Made by a program: the position numbers and the translations under genes. A DNA stretch of 64,000 bases from Porphyra umbilicalis (lineage: Eukaryota > Rhodophyta > Bangiophyceae > Bangiales > Bangiaceae), in contig KV918903.1 in the NCBI GenBank assembly GCA_002049455.2, positions 1 to 64,000 on the forward strand, written 5' to 3'. This document shows positions 34,701-45,897 of this stretch, in pieces (position 1 is the stretch's first letter; each line of letters starts with the position of its first letter). Under the pieces are notes generated by a model. It did not search any database and was not told the origin of the DNA. It saw only the letters and a program-made list of their open reading frames with translations.

Positions 34701-35769
34701 GAGTTTTTGACCTGCTTGATAGTGCGAAGTAGCGATTGTTATGCACCACCATTGCACACAACGCCTGTGCATACCCATGCCAACCGTTCTGCAGACCTAC
34801 GAGGAGTCCTTGCGTGCTTCGTTCCGCAGATGTGTGTGTAGCGCAGCAGGTGTCCACATGATTCCGTTGGGATAGTGCGACCGCGTGCGGAAGATACGTC
34901 GTTACTGGTCCAGCACACCCACATTGAGACAGGAAGCATTCATCACAAGTGGTTGTGGACACTGTGAGAGAGCAGAATCACAAGGCGACGAGCGACTGTG
35001 CTCCATTGCACATGTCCTTCTTTCGTTCACCCAATACCCCGAGAGTGTCCGTCAGAGTAGGAGTCCTGCAGTATTCGCCGAAAGACAAACGTGAGCAGTC
35101 CGACCAGGAAGGGCCTATACTTCTCCTGTGTTCTTTCGAGCAGCATGGTACTCGCTAAGAATACGCGATGTGGATGCGGCGATACCCCCGCTTCTGTGGG
35201 ACGCGCCAGTGGGATGCATACGTCTGCACCACTCAAGCCTCGGTCTGTCGGACCTCACATCGTCCACGTCGTAGCTAACCCTAGCTGCACCTCTAACCCT
35301 AGCTGGAACCCTAGTCGCGCGATCCGCAGCATCGATCGGGTGGTCCCTATGCTTCCACCGCCGACATCTTGCCTGGGCCAATCAGAAGGCCAGATGATGG
35401 AACGAACATACTCCTGCACACCATGTGGCCCTCTCAAAATATCTGGCGCGACCAGTAAGTAGCACCCTACGAATTCTCACTAGTGGTGCACGCGTGAAAC
35501 CGAGATCGCCTGCACGCGCGCTCTCTTGCCCCCGCGGTGGGCACCATGGGTCGGTTGCTTGACCTCCGTTTTCCGTTGGTGTGTGCCTGCACGGCATCAC
35601 CGAGGCGGTTACGCTACGGCCTATCGCCCCCTAGGGACGTTGCTGGGCCTATAGGTCACTCGCCTGATGTCTCGCAGGTATGTCGCTTGTCCCTTCCCTG
35701 CGGCTCACGAGGTGGGCGGCGCGCGGTGGCATAGGCAACGAGTGGTGGCTGCCTGTCACTGCGTCCCGG
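31727..35769. repeat. 1,834-bp tandem array, 2.2 copies
   Basis: Copy 1 is 31727-33560, copy 2 is 33561-35394 and a partial copy 3 is 35395-35769. All short open frames in copies 1 and 2 recur at an offset of exactly 1834 with identical translations, so the two look identical. The partial copy differs at a few positions (for example CCCCTAGGGA for CCCCTGGGGA). The array begins abruptly at TGATGGAACGAACA and stops abruptly at GCGTCCCGG. It holds no convincing gene. It separates the protease from the helicase locus. Such identity means either recent tandem amplification or an assembly artefact. Confidence 0.9.
33440..33480 (-). repeat. telomere-like CTAACCCTAG motifs inside the tandem unit
   Basis: Three copies of an AACCCTAG motif lie within 41 bp and recur at 35274-35314 in the next unit. 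They are not contiguous, so this is at most a degenerate telomere-like tract. Confidence 0.4.
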
Positions 35770-36069
35770 CCGCCAGTCCTGCACCGCCACTTGCCAGTGC
35801 ATGGTGTGCGGATGCGTTGCTGCTGTACTCCGCCGTGGCGTTCACGCGTGCGCCAGTGTCGTTCGTGCGTTGACAACGTGTCTCTGACGCCGGCCTTGCT
35901 CGTGCCTCTCGCTTGACACTGCCGCCTCTCCCTAGTCTCCTCCACCATCTCTTTCGTTTCTCTTCTCTCCGCACGTGTACCCCCCCATCATTTTGGGTCA
36001 TCCCTTCTCTACCCCCCTTACCATTCCACCCGGCTTTTGGACGTCCAAAGTTCACGTCGTTTGTGGAGG
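35770..36069. other. spacer between tandem array and helicase locus
   Basis: C/T-rich stretches (about 35930-36030) precede the first ATG of the helicase frame. This could be its promoter or 5' leader. No gene is seen. Confidence 0.35.
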
Positions 36070-38625
36070 ATGACGACCGTTGCGCCCTACGGGAGCAAGT
36101 ACGTCGCAGTGCTCCCCCATGCCGTCTGTGCCATGCACAACTGGTCTGACGCTGTGCACATTGGGCAGCGCATGTTGTCTCTCGTTGGCGACGGCGTTCT
36201 GGCGACCCGGTGCTTCTCCACACAACGAGAAGCTTTGTGTTGGCTCACCGACCCCGCGCACCGGGAGGCGCTCTAGGGGGACGCCGCCGGGCCGGACGAG
36301 CTGCATGTTGCCACGGCTGATGACGATGGGTGCCGCGCCATTAGGACCCACTCATCCGCGAGCTGCTTTGGCATGGACTCGGGCGGCTGCGCCTCTGCTT
36401 TGGGAATGATGCATGACGCTGCGGTGGGGACGTGCATCATTCGGCGCTTTGCCTCGACCCCCCCGGCGTGGAGGTGGCTCGTCGCCAGCGTCGGCAAAAC
36501 GTTGCTGGACGTGGTACACAACTAGCCTCGAGCTGCGACGGATGGTGTCGCTCGGCGCTGGCCGCAGCTCCTTCCTGGTAGGTCATCTTCCGCGACACCC
36601 CCTGTGGCTGGCTCGCGTGAGTCGTGCAGAAGGGCGCAGGGCGCTTGCAAAGATGGCACGCGGTCCAAGTTGCCCGCCGTGCGCGCGGCGGCGTCTTCAA
36701 GCAGTGACGACTCGTCAGTCAGGTCGGACGATGACGTTGTGGAGCTGGACTGCTCTGGTGCGGCGCCACGGCATCGCTCCAGGCCGCCAACCGTTGGCGT
36801 GCGGTCGTCTTTGGGCTCCGCGCCAAAGCGGTTCAAGTCGTCGCACGTCTGCTCCACCGAGCCGCCCCTAAAGTTGCGCACGCTGTTATCCTTCTCGCTT
36901 GCCATCCCAAGCGCCTTGTCAGCAACAACTGCTGCGGTCGGCTTGCGCTCGTCTCGCCCATCGCGGAGCTCACTACCAGAGAAGGTGCTGGAGGCGGTTC
37001 CCGGGTTTGCGGCACCAAGTCCTGCCACAGACCCGGTCCCCGCTCGCCGTCGCGGCCATGGCAGTGCTGTCTCGTCTTTGCTTGTTCGTCCAGGGGCTCG
37101 AGACGGGGCCGCCATGTTCAGCGTTCGCATGGCCAGTGAAGGGGCTGCCCAACCCCGCCGTCGAGCGGCAAGTGGCGGCCCTCGTCGCGTCGGAGTGGAT
37201 CACGCGGTGGAATCGTCTGGCTTGGCGCCCATTGGTCGTCTCGCGGGTGCTGGCCTGTGGGGCGACGTGTGCGAAGAGCTCTTTGCACGGATCAACAGCG
37301 CCTTTGTGTCTGGTGGCCCGGAAGCCGGCACGTCAACGCTATTGAGGAATCTACGGTCCTTCCTTGCCAAACGATATGCGGAGGAGGGCGAGATCGTCGT
37401 GCTGGCACCCACAGGCACGTCCGCCTAGACGGCGGGCGGCATGACGTACCACTCGTTCTTCGGGGTTGTGCGCGATTACGAGCCGCAGCGAACAGATCAC
37501 AAGGAGGAAGCGGAGCGGCTACTGGCGACGGGTCGCTACAGGCCCATCAAGCTGCGACTGCGTCCGGTGCGAGCGCTCCTGTTGGACGATATTTCCCTTG
37601 TGCCCGCGGCCAATCTCAGCGTCATGTTTGAGCTGCTATCGATTGTCCAGTCCGATGTACGCCTCTGCCTGTGGTTTGCTTTCGGCGACCGCCTGCAGCT
37701 TGGGCCGATCAAGGGCAAGATGGCGTTGACGGCTCCGTGCTGGCGCACGCTGTTTGCGAACTCCTTCATCGAGTTGGCGGGCACCTTTCGTCAGCGCGAT
37801 CCCAGCGTCATCCGCGCTGTCCGAGATGCCCGGGTCGGCAACTGCTCCGAGGCGGTCGAGCAGCTCGTGCAGAACTACTGGGTCGAGGGGAGCAAGTACC
37901 AGAAGAATGTGGACATCCTGCACCTGATGCCGCGGCACAAGGACGTAGTGAGGCACAATCGGGAGTGCTTCGCCCGCCTCTCACCGGGTACGCCGCCCAA
38001 GCTCTCCACCGCCGTGGAATCCCTGGTGCTGGACCCCGACAGGGACATGACCCGCAAGTCGCCAAGGTTGGAGGACGTGAGCATGAAGTCAAGAATGGCT
38101 GCGCTGGCCGACCGCGTCGCCCAACCCGAGCTTGCTCACTGCCTTCAAGCGCGAGTGATGGTGATTGTCAACCGCAAGAAGGAGCTGGGCGTGTGCCACG
38201 GCAGCATTGGCTTCATTGTGGGGTACGGCATGCACGGCAACCCGATCGTGCGCTCGAGAACCACGTCCTGCCACCTGGCGTCGAGCGCGGCAGCCGGGGC
38301 TTGCACGACGCTGGTGACACATGGATTGAGCTTGCATGCCCCTCCGTGCAGTTCACGGCGCGCGTGTTGTCGGCTCCTGGTGTGCTGGTGGTGCGCATGC
38401 AGGTGCCGTTGGTGTTGGGCTGGGCGAGCACCATCCCTATTTCTCAGAGTTTGAGTATCTCCGAGGCGGTCCTGGACCTGTCTGAGTTCTTCGAGGCCGG
38501 CATGGTGCACACGGCAATGAGCTGGGTGCCGGTGAAGACCAAGCTGCACATCAAGTCGTTTGCACCTAGTCGTTTGTTTGCTAATCCCTGTGCTGTGAAG
38601 ATGTATGACGAGTGCCGACAATTGT
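36070..38625 (+). pseudogene. Pif1-like helicase, decayed, with an unusual N-terminal domain
   Basis: One frame runs from ATG 36070 to about 38.25 kb, interrupted only by TAG at 36274, 36523 and 37426. A frame change near 38.25-38.3 kb then leads to the C-terminus, ending with TAG at 38623. The first about 65 residues (KYVAVLPH...NWSDAV...RCFSTQREALCWL) resemble the small RNase H1 N-terminal/viroplasmin fold; this is tentative. Helicase motifs follow in order: degenerate Walker A GGPEAGTSTLL (the Lys is absent), APTGTSA (Ia), MTYHSFFG, Walker B LLLDDISLV, FGDRLQLGPI (III), GTFRQRDPS (IV), then VPLVLGWASTIPISQSLS (V) and MVHTAMSWV (VI, with the usual Arg replaced by Trp). Pif1 enzymes unwind DNA and occur both as host proteins and in mobile elements. 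With the Walker A Lys and motif VI Arg missing, it is dead. It is on the same strand as the KDZ-like and Ulp1-like genes and may belong to the same element. Confidence 0.7.
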
Positions 38626-38800
38626 AGGTCATTGGTTTTGTTTATTATTCGTTGCTATCAGTTGTTGTTCTTAGCAATCATTGGCACATACATCACTTCC
38701 TCATTTCCTCCAAGACTCGTGCCTCGAAGAGAGAATGCCTGTGATAGAAAAGTGTGTTGCGCAGATCAGCTTCAACACGCTCTCTTCGCTGCCTGTACTC

Positions 38801-41626
38801 CTAGGAAAACTGTGCGGCGCTACGACGAGGGAGCGGCGCCGAGGCAGGTGCCCCAGTCGCATCGGACAGGGGTTCGACGGAAAGCAGAGATGCAGGTGGA
38901 CAATCAGCGCAAGATAACGAGGGAGAAGAAGACAAAGAGGAAACCAGGTGGGAATGAGAAAGAGTCCCTGCATCGTTGACGACACTCAAAGCAGATGAAG
39001 TAAGTAAGAGCAGCCGGGACGGTACACTTGGTAGCGTCAGCCCTGCACCTGCGCTCGCCGGCGCCGGAGGCGGGCTGCCGACAGCAGCTGCGACACCTGC
39101 CCCGGCAGATCCACCACCCAACACGACGGGCGCACCAGAGAGGTCTCTAAGTACAGCAGCCGCAGCGGCACGAGCGCCACCCACCACAGCTGGAGCACGG
39201 ACGAGACGGACCAGTGCTGTAGCGCCACTGGCTGTGCCACTTGGAGCGGCGGCGGGGACGTTTTCAGCTGCGGCGCGTTCAAGCACTCCACCGCCTGCAG
39301 CAACTGATCCGGTACCGACACCACTAGCCACGGCAGTTGCTGTGGCAAAGCCATCAGCGCCACCCCGTGACGCGGCGCCAGCAGAAAAAGAATCACCACT
39401 GCTCGCAACAGCTGAATTTCCTCCAGACGGACGACCTTGCACAGGTTCGCCTGCTGCGCCACCCGCCACAGACTTGCGTTTGGCAACGCCGGGCCGCTTC
39501 GCGCCTGGTAGGGCGGATGCTCCAGCCGACTGCGACCTGGGGCGTGGAAGGACGCGTTTGGACGAAGTTGTCGCCGGCAGTCGCCGGGTCGTAGATGCAG
39601 CCACAGAAGTAGGGGCCAAAGCAGGATAAGCAGCCGCCGCAGGGAAAGCGGCAGTTGCTGCATTGGCGGCGCCACCGGCGGCGCGCAGGCGCACGCGGTT
39701 TGCCCGGGCCTGCGCCTTGGTCGCGACTGCCTCGTTGGCCAACGCCACCGCCACCTCCGCATATTGCTTGAAAAGGTCCTCTGCTGATGCGCCGTGGACA
39801 ACATCTGCAGGGGCAAGAGCGGGGGGGGGTCGAACATCCGCGACACCGCCTGTTGAATGAGAGGGGGACATCGGAGCCGCTATCGCGGTAGTGTTGAACT
39901 CGTGGCACGACGCTGAAAATAAGGGGGTGTTCTTGGGAATGGAGCCCCGACCGGCGGCGGCAAGGTCCGCCAGCGTTGTCTCGTAGCCCTCCTCCTTCGT
40001 TGCTTACAGAAGCATGCACGCCACGACCACGGCCAACTTCATTGGGGCCTATCCCCACAGCTGCTGGACCATCTCAAAGGCGACGAGGGCGTCCTTGTGG
40101 AAGAAGCGTGCGAAGCGGATGGACAGGCCCTTGATGGTGTCGTTGATGCCACCCATGTCCACCAAGATGACCCAGCGGGACGACACGGACGCTCGCTTTC
40201 GGTTCAAGGTGTGCGCCACAGTTTCAAGAGGTGGGTAGCTGTTGGGCAGGTGTTCCGGAGCGCGCCATTACGGCCCCCAACAGTCCGTACGAAGCGCAAG
40301 AGCAGCCCTTTCGCCCTTGACACCAGCAGATCAGAGCGATCCGATCTTGCGCACAGGGCGCGGGGCGGACCGACCCAGTACAAGTACACTGTCGTCCAGC
40401 AGCTGCCACACCACGGCCATGCCGTCAAGAGTATCCTGCAGGCCTTTCAACACCACCGCCACCGTCTTGACCGCAAACTCGGTAGGCACCACGGTTGGCT
40501 GCCGGTCGTAGACCACAAGCGGCGGGACGTCCGAGCCCGCGCCGAGGTTGCCCTCGTCCTCGTTTTCATCAATACCCCCACTGCCGGCTTCGAGCGCTCC
40601 TCCGTCTTCAGGTGCCGCCACTGGCGCCAGATGGCCCAACACGTCCTTACCAGCGGCGTCGAGAGCCTCACTGCTTCTGGCGGTACGGCCGTCCGAAGAG
40701 GCACGACCGCCGAGCGTCCAGGTGGACCCCCCATGTGGCAGCGGTACTTCTTGATCAGGCTCAGCGGGAGCGCCCTTGGCCACTCCATCTCCGCCGATCA
40801 GGGCGGTGGTGGCAATCGAGCCGCCCACCGAGGTTGTCGGCCCGCCGAATAATCCGGCACCATTTGCCATCTCCCCATCGGACAAAGGTGGAAATTTTAA
40901 AAAATACAGTCCCCCGGGGGGAAGAGCGGCTTCTTTCTCCTCCCCCATCTGCCCAAGAGGACGGTCAATTGGGGGGAGCTCATTCAACTCGTCGCCCGCC
41001 CCGTCTGTTCCGCCCGACCCGTCTTTCTCGCCCGCGCGCGTTGACGCCACAACCGTCCCGCCTTCGGGGAGCTTTGGGCAATCGTCTTCGTCCACGGCGT
41101 GGGCCGCCGCCGGTTGCGCCTTTGCAAGAAGCTTCGAGTTGGATTTCGCCAGGGCATCCACCTCAAGGTGGCCATACGCAAATGCCAGGCCGACGTTGAC
41201 GATGCGCTCGGCGTGCGCGTTGCTGTCCGAGAAGAAGCCGAGGCGGTCCACGAATCGAATCCAATGGTGCGTGGGTGCCTCCCGCGGGTTCTCCGATACT
41301 TGCATGCGGCTGACCGCCGAGTGCAGCGCGGCGCCATGCGGCGCCAGGTGAAAGTCGAGCTTGGAGGACGCCTCGAACACGTTGCGCAAGAGTGATGCCA
41401 GGAAGACATTCTGCTTGTCGTCGGAGATCCCGAGAATCTCGAAGAAGCTCACATAGAGCCGAAGCTCGGTGCTGCTCAGCTCAGCGACCGCCATATCTCC
41501 AAGATGCTCAAAAGTTGGTCTGTCAACTAGAAAGAGGCACACCGAAAGCAACACGAATGTCCAAAGCATGCACAAAGGAATACACATGTCAGCGCCTGCG
41601 TGCAGTCGGAAAGAAAACAGCCGCAT
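38801..41626 (-). pseudogene. large unrecognised gene, decayed, single frame
   Basis: On the - strand one frame can be followed from 41626 to 38801 (about 940 codons), broken by about four in-frame stops between 40.0 and 40.35 kb and by no detectable frameshift. The N-terminal part is mixed-composition and protein-like (AELSSTELRLYVSFFEILG; HHWIRFVDRLGFFSDSNAH). A Gly/Asp/Glu-rich linker follows. The middle contains SSRWVILVDMGGINDTIK and IRFARFFHKDALVAFEMVQQ. The C-terminal third is Ala/Ser/Gly-rich. A hydrophobic stretch near residues 14-35 of the longest frame may lie upstream of the real start, since a second Met (MAVAELSS) follows. I recognise no family. It faces the helicase locus tail to tail, so its link to the neighbouring mobile genes is uncertain. 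Confidence 0.5.
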
Positions 41627-42890
41627 TGAAGAAACAAAGTGCTGTCCACTGGTGCTCGCAGATCAGTGGGGGTGGCGGCCAAGCGGACGGCTAAAGAAGG
41701 GCCAGACGGACGGCTAAAGAAAGGCTAAACATACCAGGCAACAAGCAAGTGGCGGGACGACAAGTTGGAAGCGGGTACTCCTCACGACCACACCACCTCG
41801 TGGCAAGTGAGCCAACCTCGACGATGGGCAACGCGGCTGCACGGGAGTACACCACGGGTGCGCGCAACCGGTACACAGCAATGGCGAACAAGACCGGAGC
41901 ACGCCACTGAGGGGAACCACAAGCGCACGCCACCGGCACGTCGCCAGTAAAAGGCACCAATGCACCCTCCGGCGCCCCGCAGTCGCAAAGGTGGCAATGA
42001 AGGCGACCGCGTTAGCACCCAATAGAGAAAGAGAGGTCCACACGGAAGCCGAGTTCGGCAAGTTCGTGCTGTGTCACGCGCACACCCCCATGGAAGACGA
42101 GCGACCGCGAAGGTGGGTGGGTGGGTTGGCCGTCCCCAGGCACCCCCCTGCAGACCCGCTGTACCCCATGGTCGGCATGGGTGACGAGAGACGGGCGACA
42201 GCTGCCAGATCGCAGAAGCGCGCGTGCTCGGTTTGCAGCCGGCAGGGCCCCTATCAACCAATCTCCAAGCTGTCCAGGATGCCACAAAACGGCCGAATCA
42301 CGAAGAAATTCGAGAAATCGACACCATCATTTGTCGATGTTGCGCTAATTGCACCCCCCCCCAACCCCCCCCAGCCCCCACCCCCCCCCCCCCCCACGTG
42401 CGAGAATAGCGTTCACGGTAACATTCACGGTGCAGATCCGTGAATGCAATGTTCGGCGATTCCTATCTCCATTGGTGGGAAACTGGCATGTGAAACGACC
42501 GCAGCCAATCAGACGGCGTCGATCAGCCACCGAGCGCTGCTGTGCGAGTCCCACAGACAGCCCTACGAGGCAGCCGGATGCGTGCCAGACACAGACATCA
42601 CGGGCACCACGGGTACAGCATCCCCGTCCAGACACAAGAAAGCCCCCCAACAGGCTCTCTGTCTGGGCCACGCAGCACGTGTCAAGGGCCATATGACAAG
42701 CGAGATACGGACCAGATCGCAAACGGCAAGGATGTCAAGGTCCACCCATATCATGGAAGACGACTGACGGCCCAAAATCGAGGACCCCGATACATCGCAG
42801 CTGCACCTGCATGCATGCACCCCATGATTGGACCTGCAGGCGCCTCGCGCCTGCGCACGACGGGACGTACTGATTTCTGTCTCATGTAGC
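41627..42890. other. no gene seen; long C run and small hairpin
   Basis: Contains C-rich tracts at about 42350-42398. Just after them is a 9-bp inverted repeat, CATTCACGG and CCGTGAATG, around 42422-42446. Nothing coding is supported. Confidence 0.4.
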
Positions 42891-43281
42891 ACTCGTGTGG
42901 CTCACCCCGCTCACGGGTGATTCAGGGCAACCCCCCGTGCAGCACTCGTGCTGGCCGCTTTTTGGCGGCCACCGGCGCGCGCCCGCTCCGCAGGCCGCAC
43001 GCTGATTGGATCAAAAATTGCTCTCGGCAATCTCGCTCGAAATGAATGGTCCAGAATGTTGTCGGTTCTCATGTAGCCCTCGTGTGGCTCACCCCGCTCA
43101 CGGGTCATTCAGGGCACCCCCCCGTGCAGCATGCATGCTGGCCGCTTGTTGGCGGCCACCGGCGCGAGCCCGCTCGGCAGGCTGCACGCTGATTGGATCA
43201 AGATTTGCTCCCGCCAATCTCGCTTGCCATGCCCGGCCCTGAAAGTTTCGGTCATCATGTACCCCTCGTGTGGCCCACCCC

Positions 43282-44799
43282 CAGAGCTGGGCGGGATTTT
43301 TATTTAAATTAAGTCATGCTGATTTTAATGATTTAAATCATTTACTCGGAGGGCTTCATGATTTAAATCACATGGGCATTGTCCTGTTTACACTGATGCG
43401 TCCTGACACTGCGGGTGTGCACCGACGAGCAAGAGTCATGGTCATCGTTGAACTCTCACCGACCGCCGGCGTGACGGTGACAGAGCGGGGTGGGGTGCGC
43501 AACGCCGCGACGGCAGGGATGGGAGGCATGAGCGCCGCGCACGCCGCGTCAACGACGGCGACCGTACGAATCGTAGCGAGCGCCGCCATGACCAGGTGCG
43601 GATCCGCGGCGGGGGTCCCCGTGGGCGGCAAGAGAGAGACGAGCGAGACGGGGAGGGGAAGGAGGCGGGGGCGGGAAGAGGGCTCCCGCCCTCACCCCCG
43701 CTGCCGCCGTCACCGACGGGGATGGGCGGAGGGCCCGCGGAGGCGACGTACGCCAAGCAGCAAGAGCGGTAGAACACGCCAGCCACAGCCGTCTACGCGT
43801 TGTCGACGGTGAGGACGGACCACACTATCGCGGTGGTGGCGAGCGCGGCGGGGCGGGCGCCCGCCGCGTAGCCGCCCGCCGCCGCCGCGGCCACGGCGGC
43901 CGCCGCCGGCGTACCCCGGACCACGTCCAATTCGGACAGCCCTCCGCCGTCGGCGGGGAGTGGCGCGTCGACGGCGGCTTTGGTGGCTTCACTGCCACGG
44001 GTGGCGAAGCGAAGGGCGGCCGCCACCACTGCCGGCGCAGCGAGCACCAGCGGCGACTGCGGCGGCTACGGCGGCGGGCGCGACGCCGCGCCGTCGGCGG
44101 GCGGCGGCAGGGGCAGAGCGACGAGCACGGCGGCGAGTGCCTGCACTCCCCCCGGGAGACCATTTCGACCCGCACTCACGGGTTGGTGGCGGCATGTGCG
44201 TCAATGGCAGACGCGACAGCGATGAGGGTAGCGAGGCGGGCGCCGGCGTCGACCACCGCCGTCGACGCGCCGCCCGCCACGGCACCCGCGAAAGCGGAGA
44301 GCAGCGCGGCCATGGTGCCGCCATCGACGGCGGCAGCCTTGGAAACTCCCGCGCGCTTTCTCGTCATCATGGTGCCGAGGGCGACCCACACCGCCGTCAC
44401 AGGGAGTCCCGACAGGTTCGCCGCGGCGGCGGCGGCGGCGGCGGTGGCCGCGGTCATCTCCGCCGCGGCGGTGATCGCCGGGTAGGGCGGCGGCGGACCC
44501 CCCCCCGGCACCCAGTCGCCATCTCCATCCCCTGCCGCTCGCCCCCCCACCCGACTTGTCGACGGCTGCCCAGTCGGTGACGCCCCCCACACGCGACACG
44601 ATTGAAAACACCAGCGTTAGTGGTCCTCATCAGGCCTGATCACGCGGTACATGTACTTTTGTTCATGCATAACGTGCGAAAATGATTTAAATCATGCCCG
44701 ATGGTTAAATCAATATAAAGCACGTCATACGGAAAAAAATCAAGGGTTGATTTAAAACACCTTTACCCGGTGCCACATATACTTTAAATCAAACCTCTG
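43282..44799. mobile_element. hAT-like non-autonomous element, 1,518 bp, with 8-bp target duplication
   Basis: It lies inside a satellite unit, and removing it restores the unit. Flanks are CCCACCCC (43274-43281) and CCCACCAC (44800-44807), an 8-bp duplication with one change. The left end starts CAGAGCTGGGCGGG and the right end, read inverted, starts CAGAGGTTTGATTTAAA. CAGAG ends and 8-bp duplications are hAT hallmarks. Both subterminal regions are AT-rich, with repeated GATTTAAATCA palindromes. The interior (about 43400-44600) is very GC-rich, gene-like in composition, and carries no transposase. An Ala-rich 138-codon - strand frame (44176-44592) may be part of captured host sequence. Confidence 0.75.
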
Positions 44800-45100
44800 C
44801 CCACCACGCTCACGGGACATTCAGGGCACCCCCCTGAGCAGCATGCGTGCTGGCGGCTTTATGGCGGCCACCGGCGCGCGCCCGCTTCGCAGGCTGCACG
44901 CTGATTGGATCAAAACTTGCTGTCTGCAATCTCGCTTGCCATGCCTGGCTCTGATAATATTCAGTTCCCAAGTAGCCCTCGTGTGGCCCACCCCGCTTAC
45001 GGGTCATTCAGGGCACCCCCCCGTGCAGCATGCGTGCTGGCCGCTTTTTGGTGGCCACCGGCGCGCGCCCGCTCCGTAGGCTGCACGCTGATTGGATCAA

Positions 45101-45897
45101 TAACCAGCGACAGGGAGGATGGTGTGCCAGAGACGTGAATTTATAGCTACAAGATTAAACCGGGTCCCCTTCGTGGTCCCCCAGTTGCCTGACCCGTTGC
45201 CAGGGCGGGTCTTGGATGAAAGCACGGAGATGCATACAAAGGCGAGTGCCTGCACCGATACAAGTCGGAACGGGCGCCGCCGCATAGAGAAGAGGTTGGC
45301 CGCAATACTCCCTGTGCTTCAGCCGCCGTAGTGGTCGCGTCGAGGCGGGTGGGAGGTCGACGCGCGAGAAGAGATGGACGCTGCCGCCCAAAGAGGCGCG
45401 GCAGTGGGCGGCGGCGTGGCCGGTCTTGTACCGTCCGGCCAGCCGTCGCCCCCATCGACAGGTATATAGGAGGGGGGGAGCACGCCAAAAACAGAGGCGT
45501 GCTTCTCCCCACAACACAAGCATGTCCAGGCGTTGGTGGCGCCGCGCCCCCCCCGTAGAGGGGCGCGTGGGCGCGTCCCCCCCCCCGCAAGCGGCAGCGG
45601 CCGCGGTGTGCCGCCGAGTGAAACGCGCAGTGACGCGGCGCGGGGCGTGGCAGTGCGTCCCGCCGTGCGTCCCCCGCCACGCATGAGCCGACAGCGGGTA
45701 CATCCCAAGCGGGCGCGGGGCGTCCAATTGGGCGGCAGCGCCGCCGACCGCACGCGCACGCCGCGTCCTCGGGCGACGCCCGGCTGCCGGCGTTTCAGGA
45801 AGGATGACTTGGCGCCCACGCGGCGCGACGGCGCGGCGACACAAATCGCGCCAGTTACCGAGCGTACTGAAGCAAAGTACTAATGCCGAATTGCTCC
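45101..45897. mobile_element. ~797-bp insertion in the satellite, type unknown
   Basis: The satellite unit breaks after ATTGGATCAA at 45100 and resumes at GAATTGCTCCCGCC at 45898. The inserted DNA starts TAACCAGCGACAGG and ends AAGTACTAATGCC. Inverted ends are not convincing and no clean target duplication is seen. The interior is GC-rich with open frames in several phases; an Ala/Arg-rich one is not recognisable. Confidence 0.5.

Noticed and set aside
31727-35769. Many short open frames repeated at an offset of 1834
   Set aside because: They are repeated because the DNA is repeated; none has recognisable motifs or favoured codon use.
36070-38454. TAG reassigned to an amino acid
   Set aside because: Other genes here end plausibly at TAG, TGA and TAA stops also interrupt related loci, and CAG codons are common, so mutation explains the pattern better. 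RNA or peptide data could reopen it.
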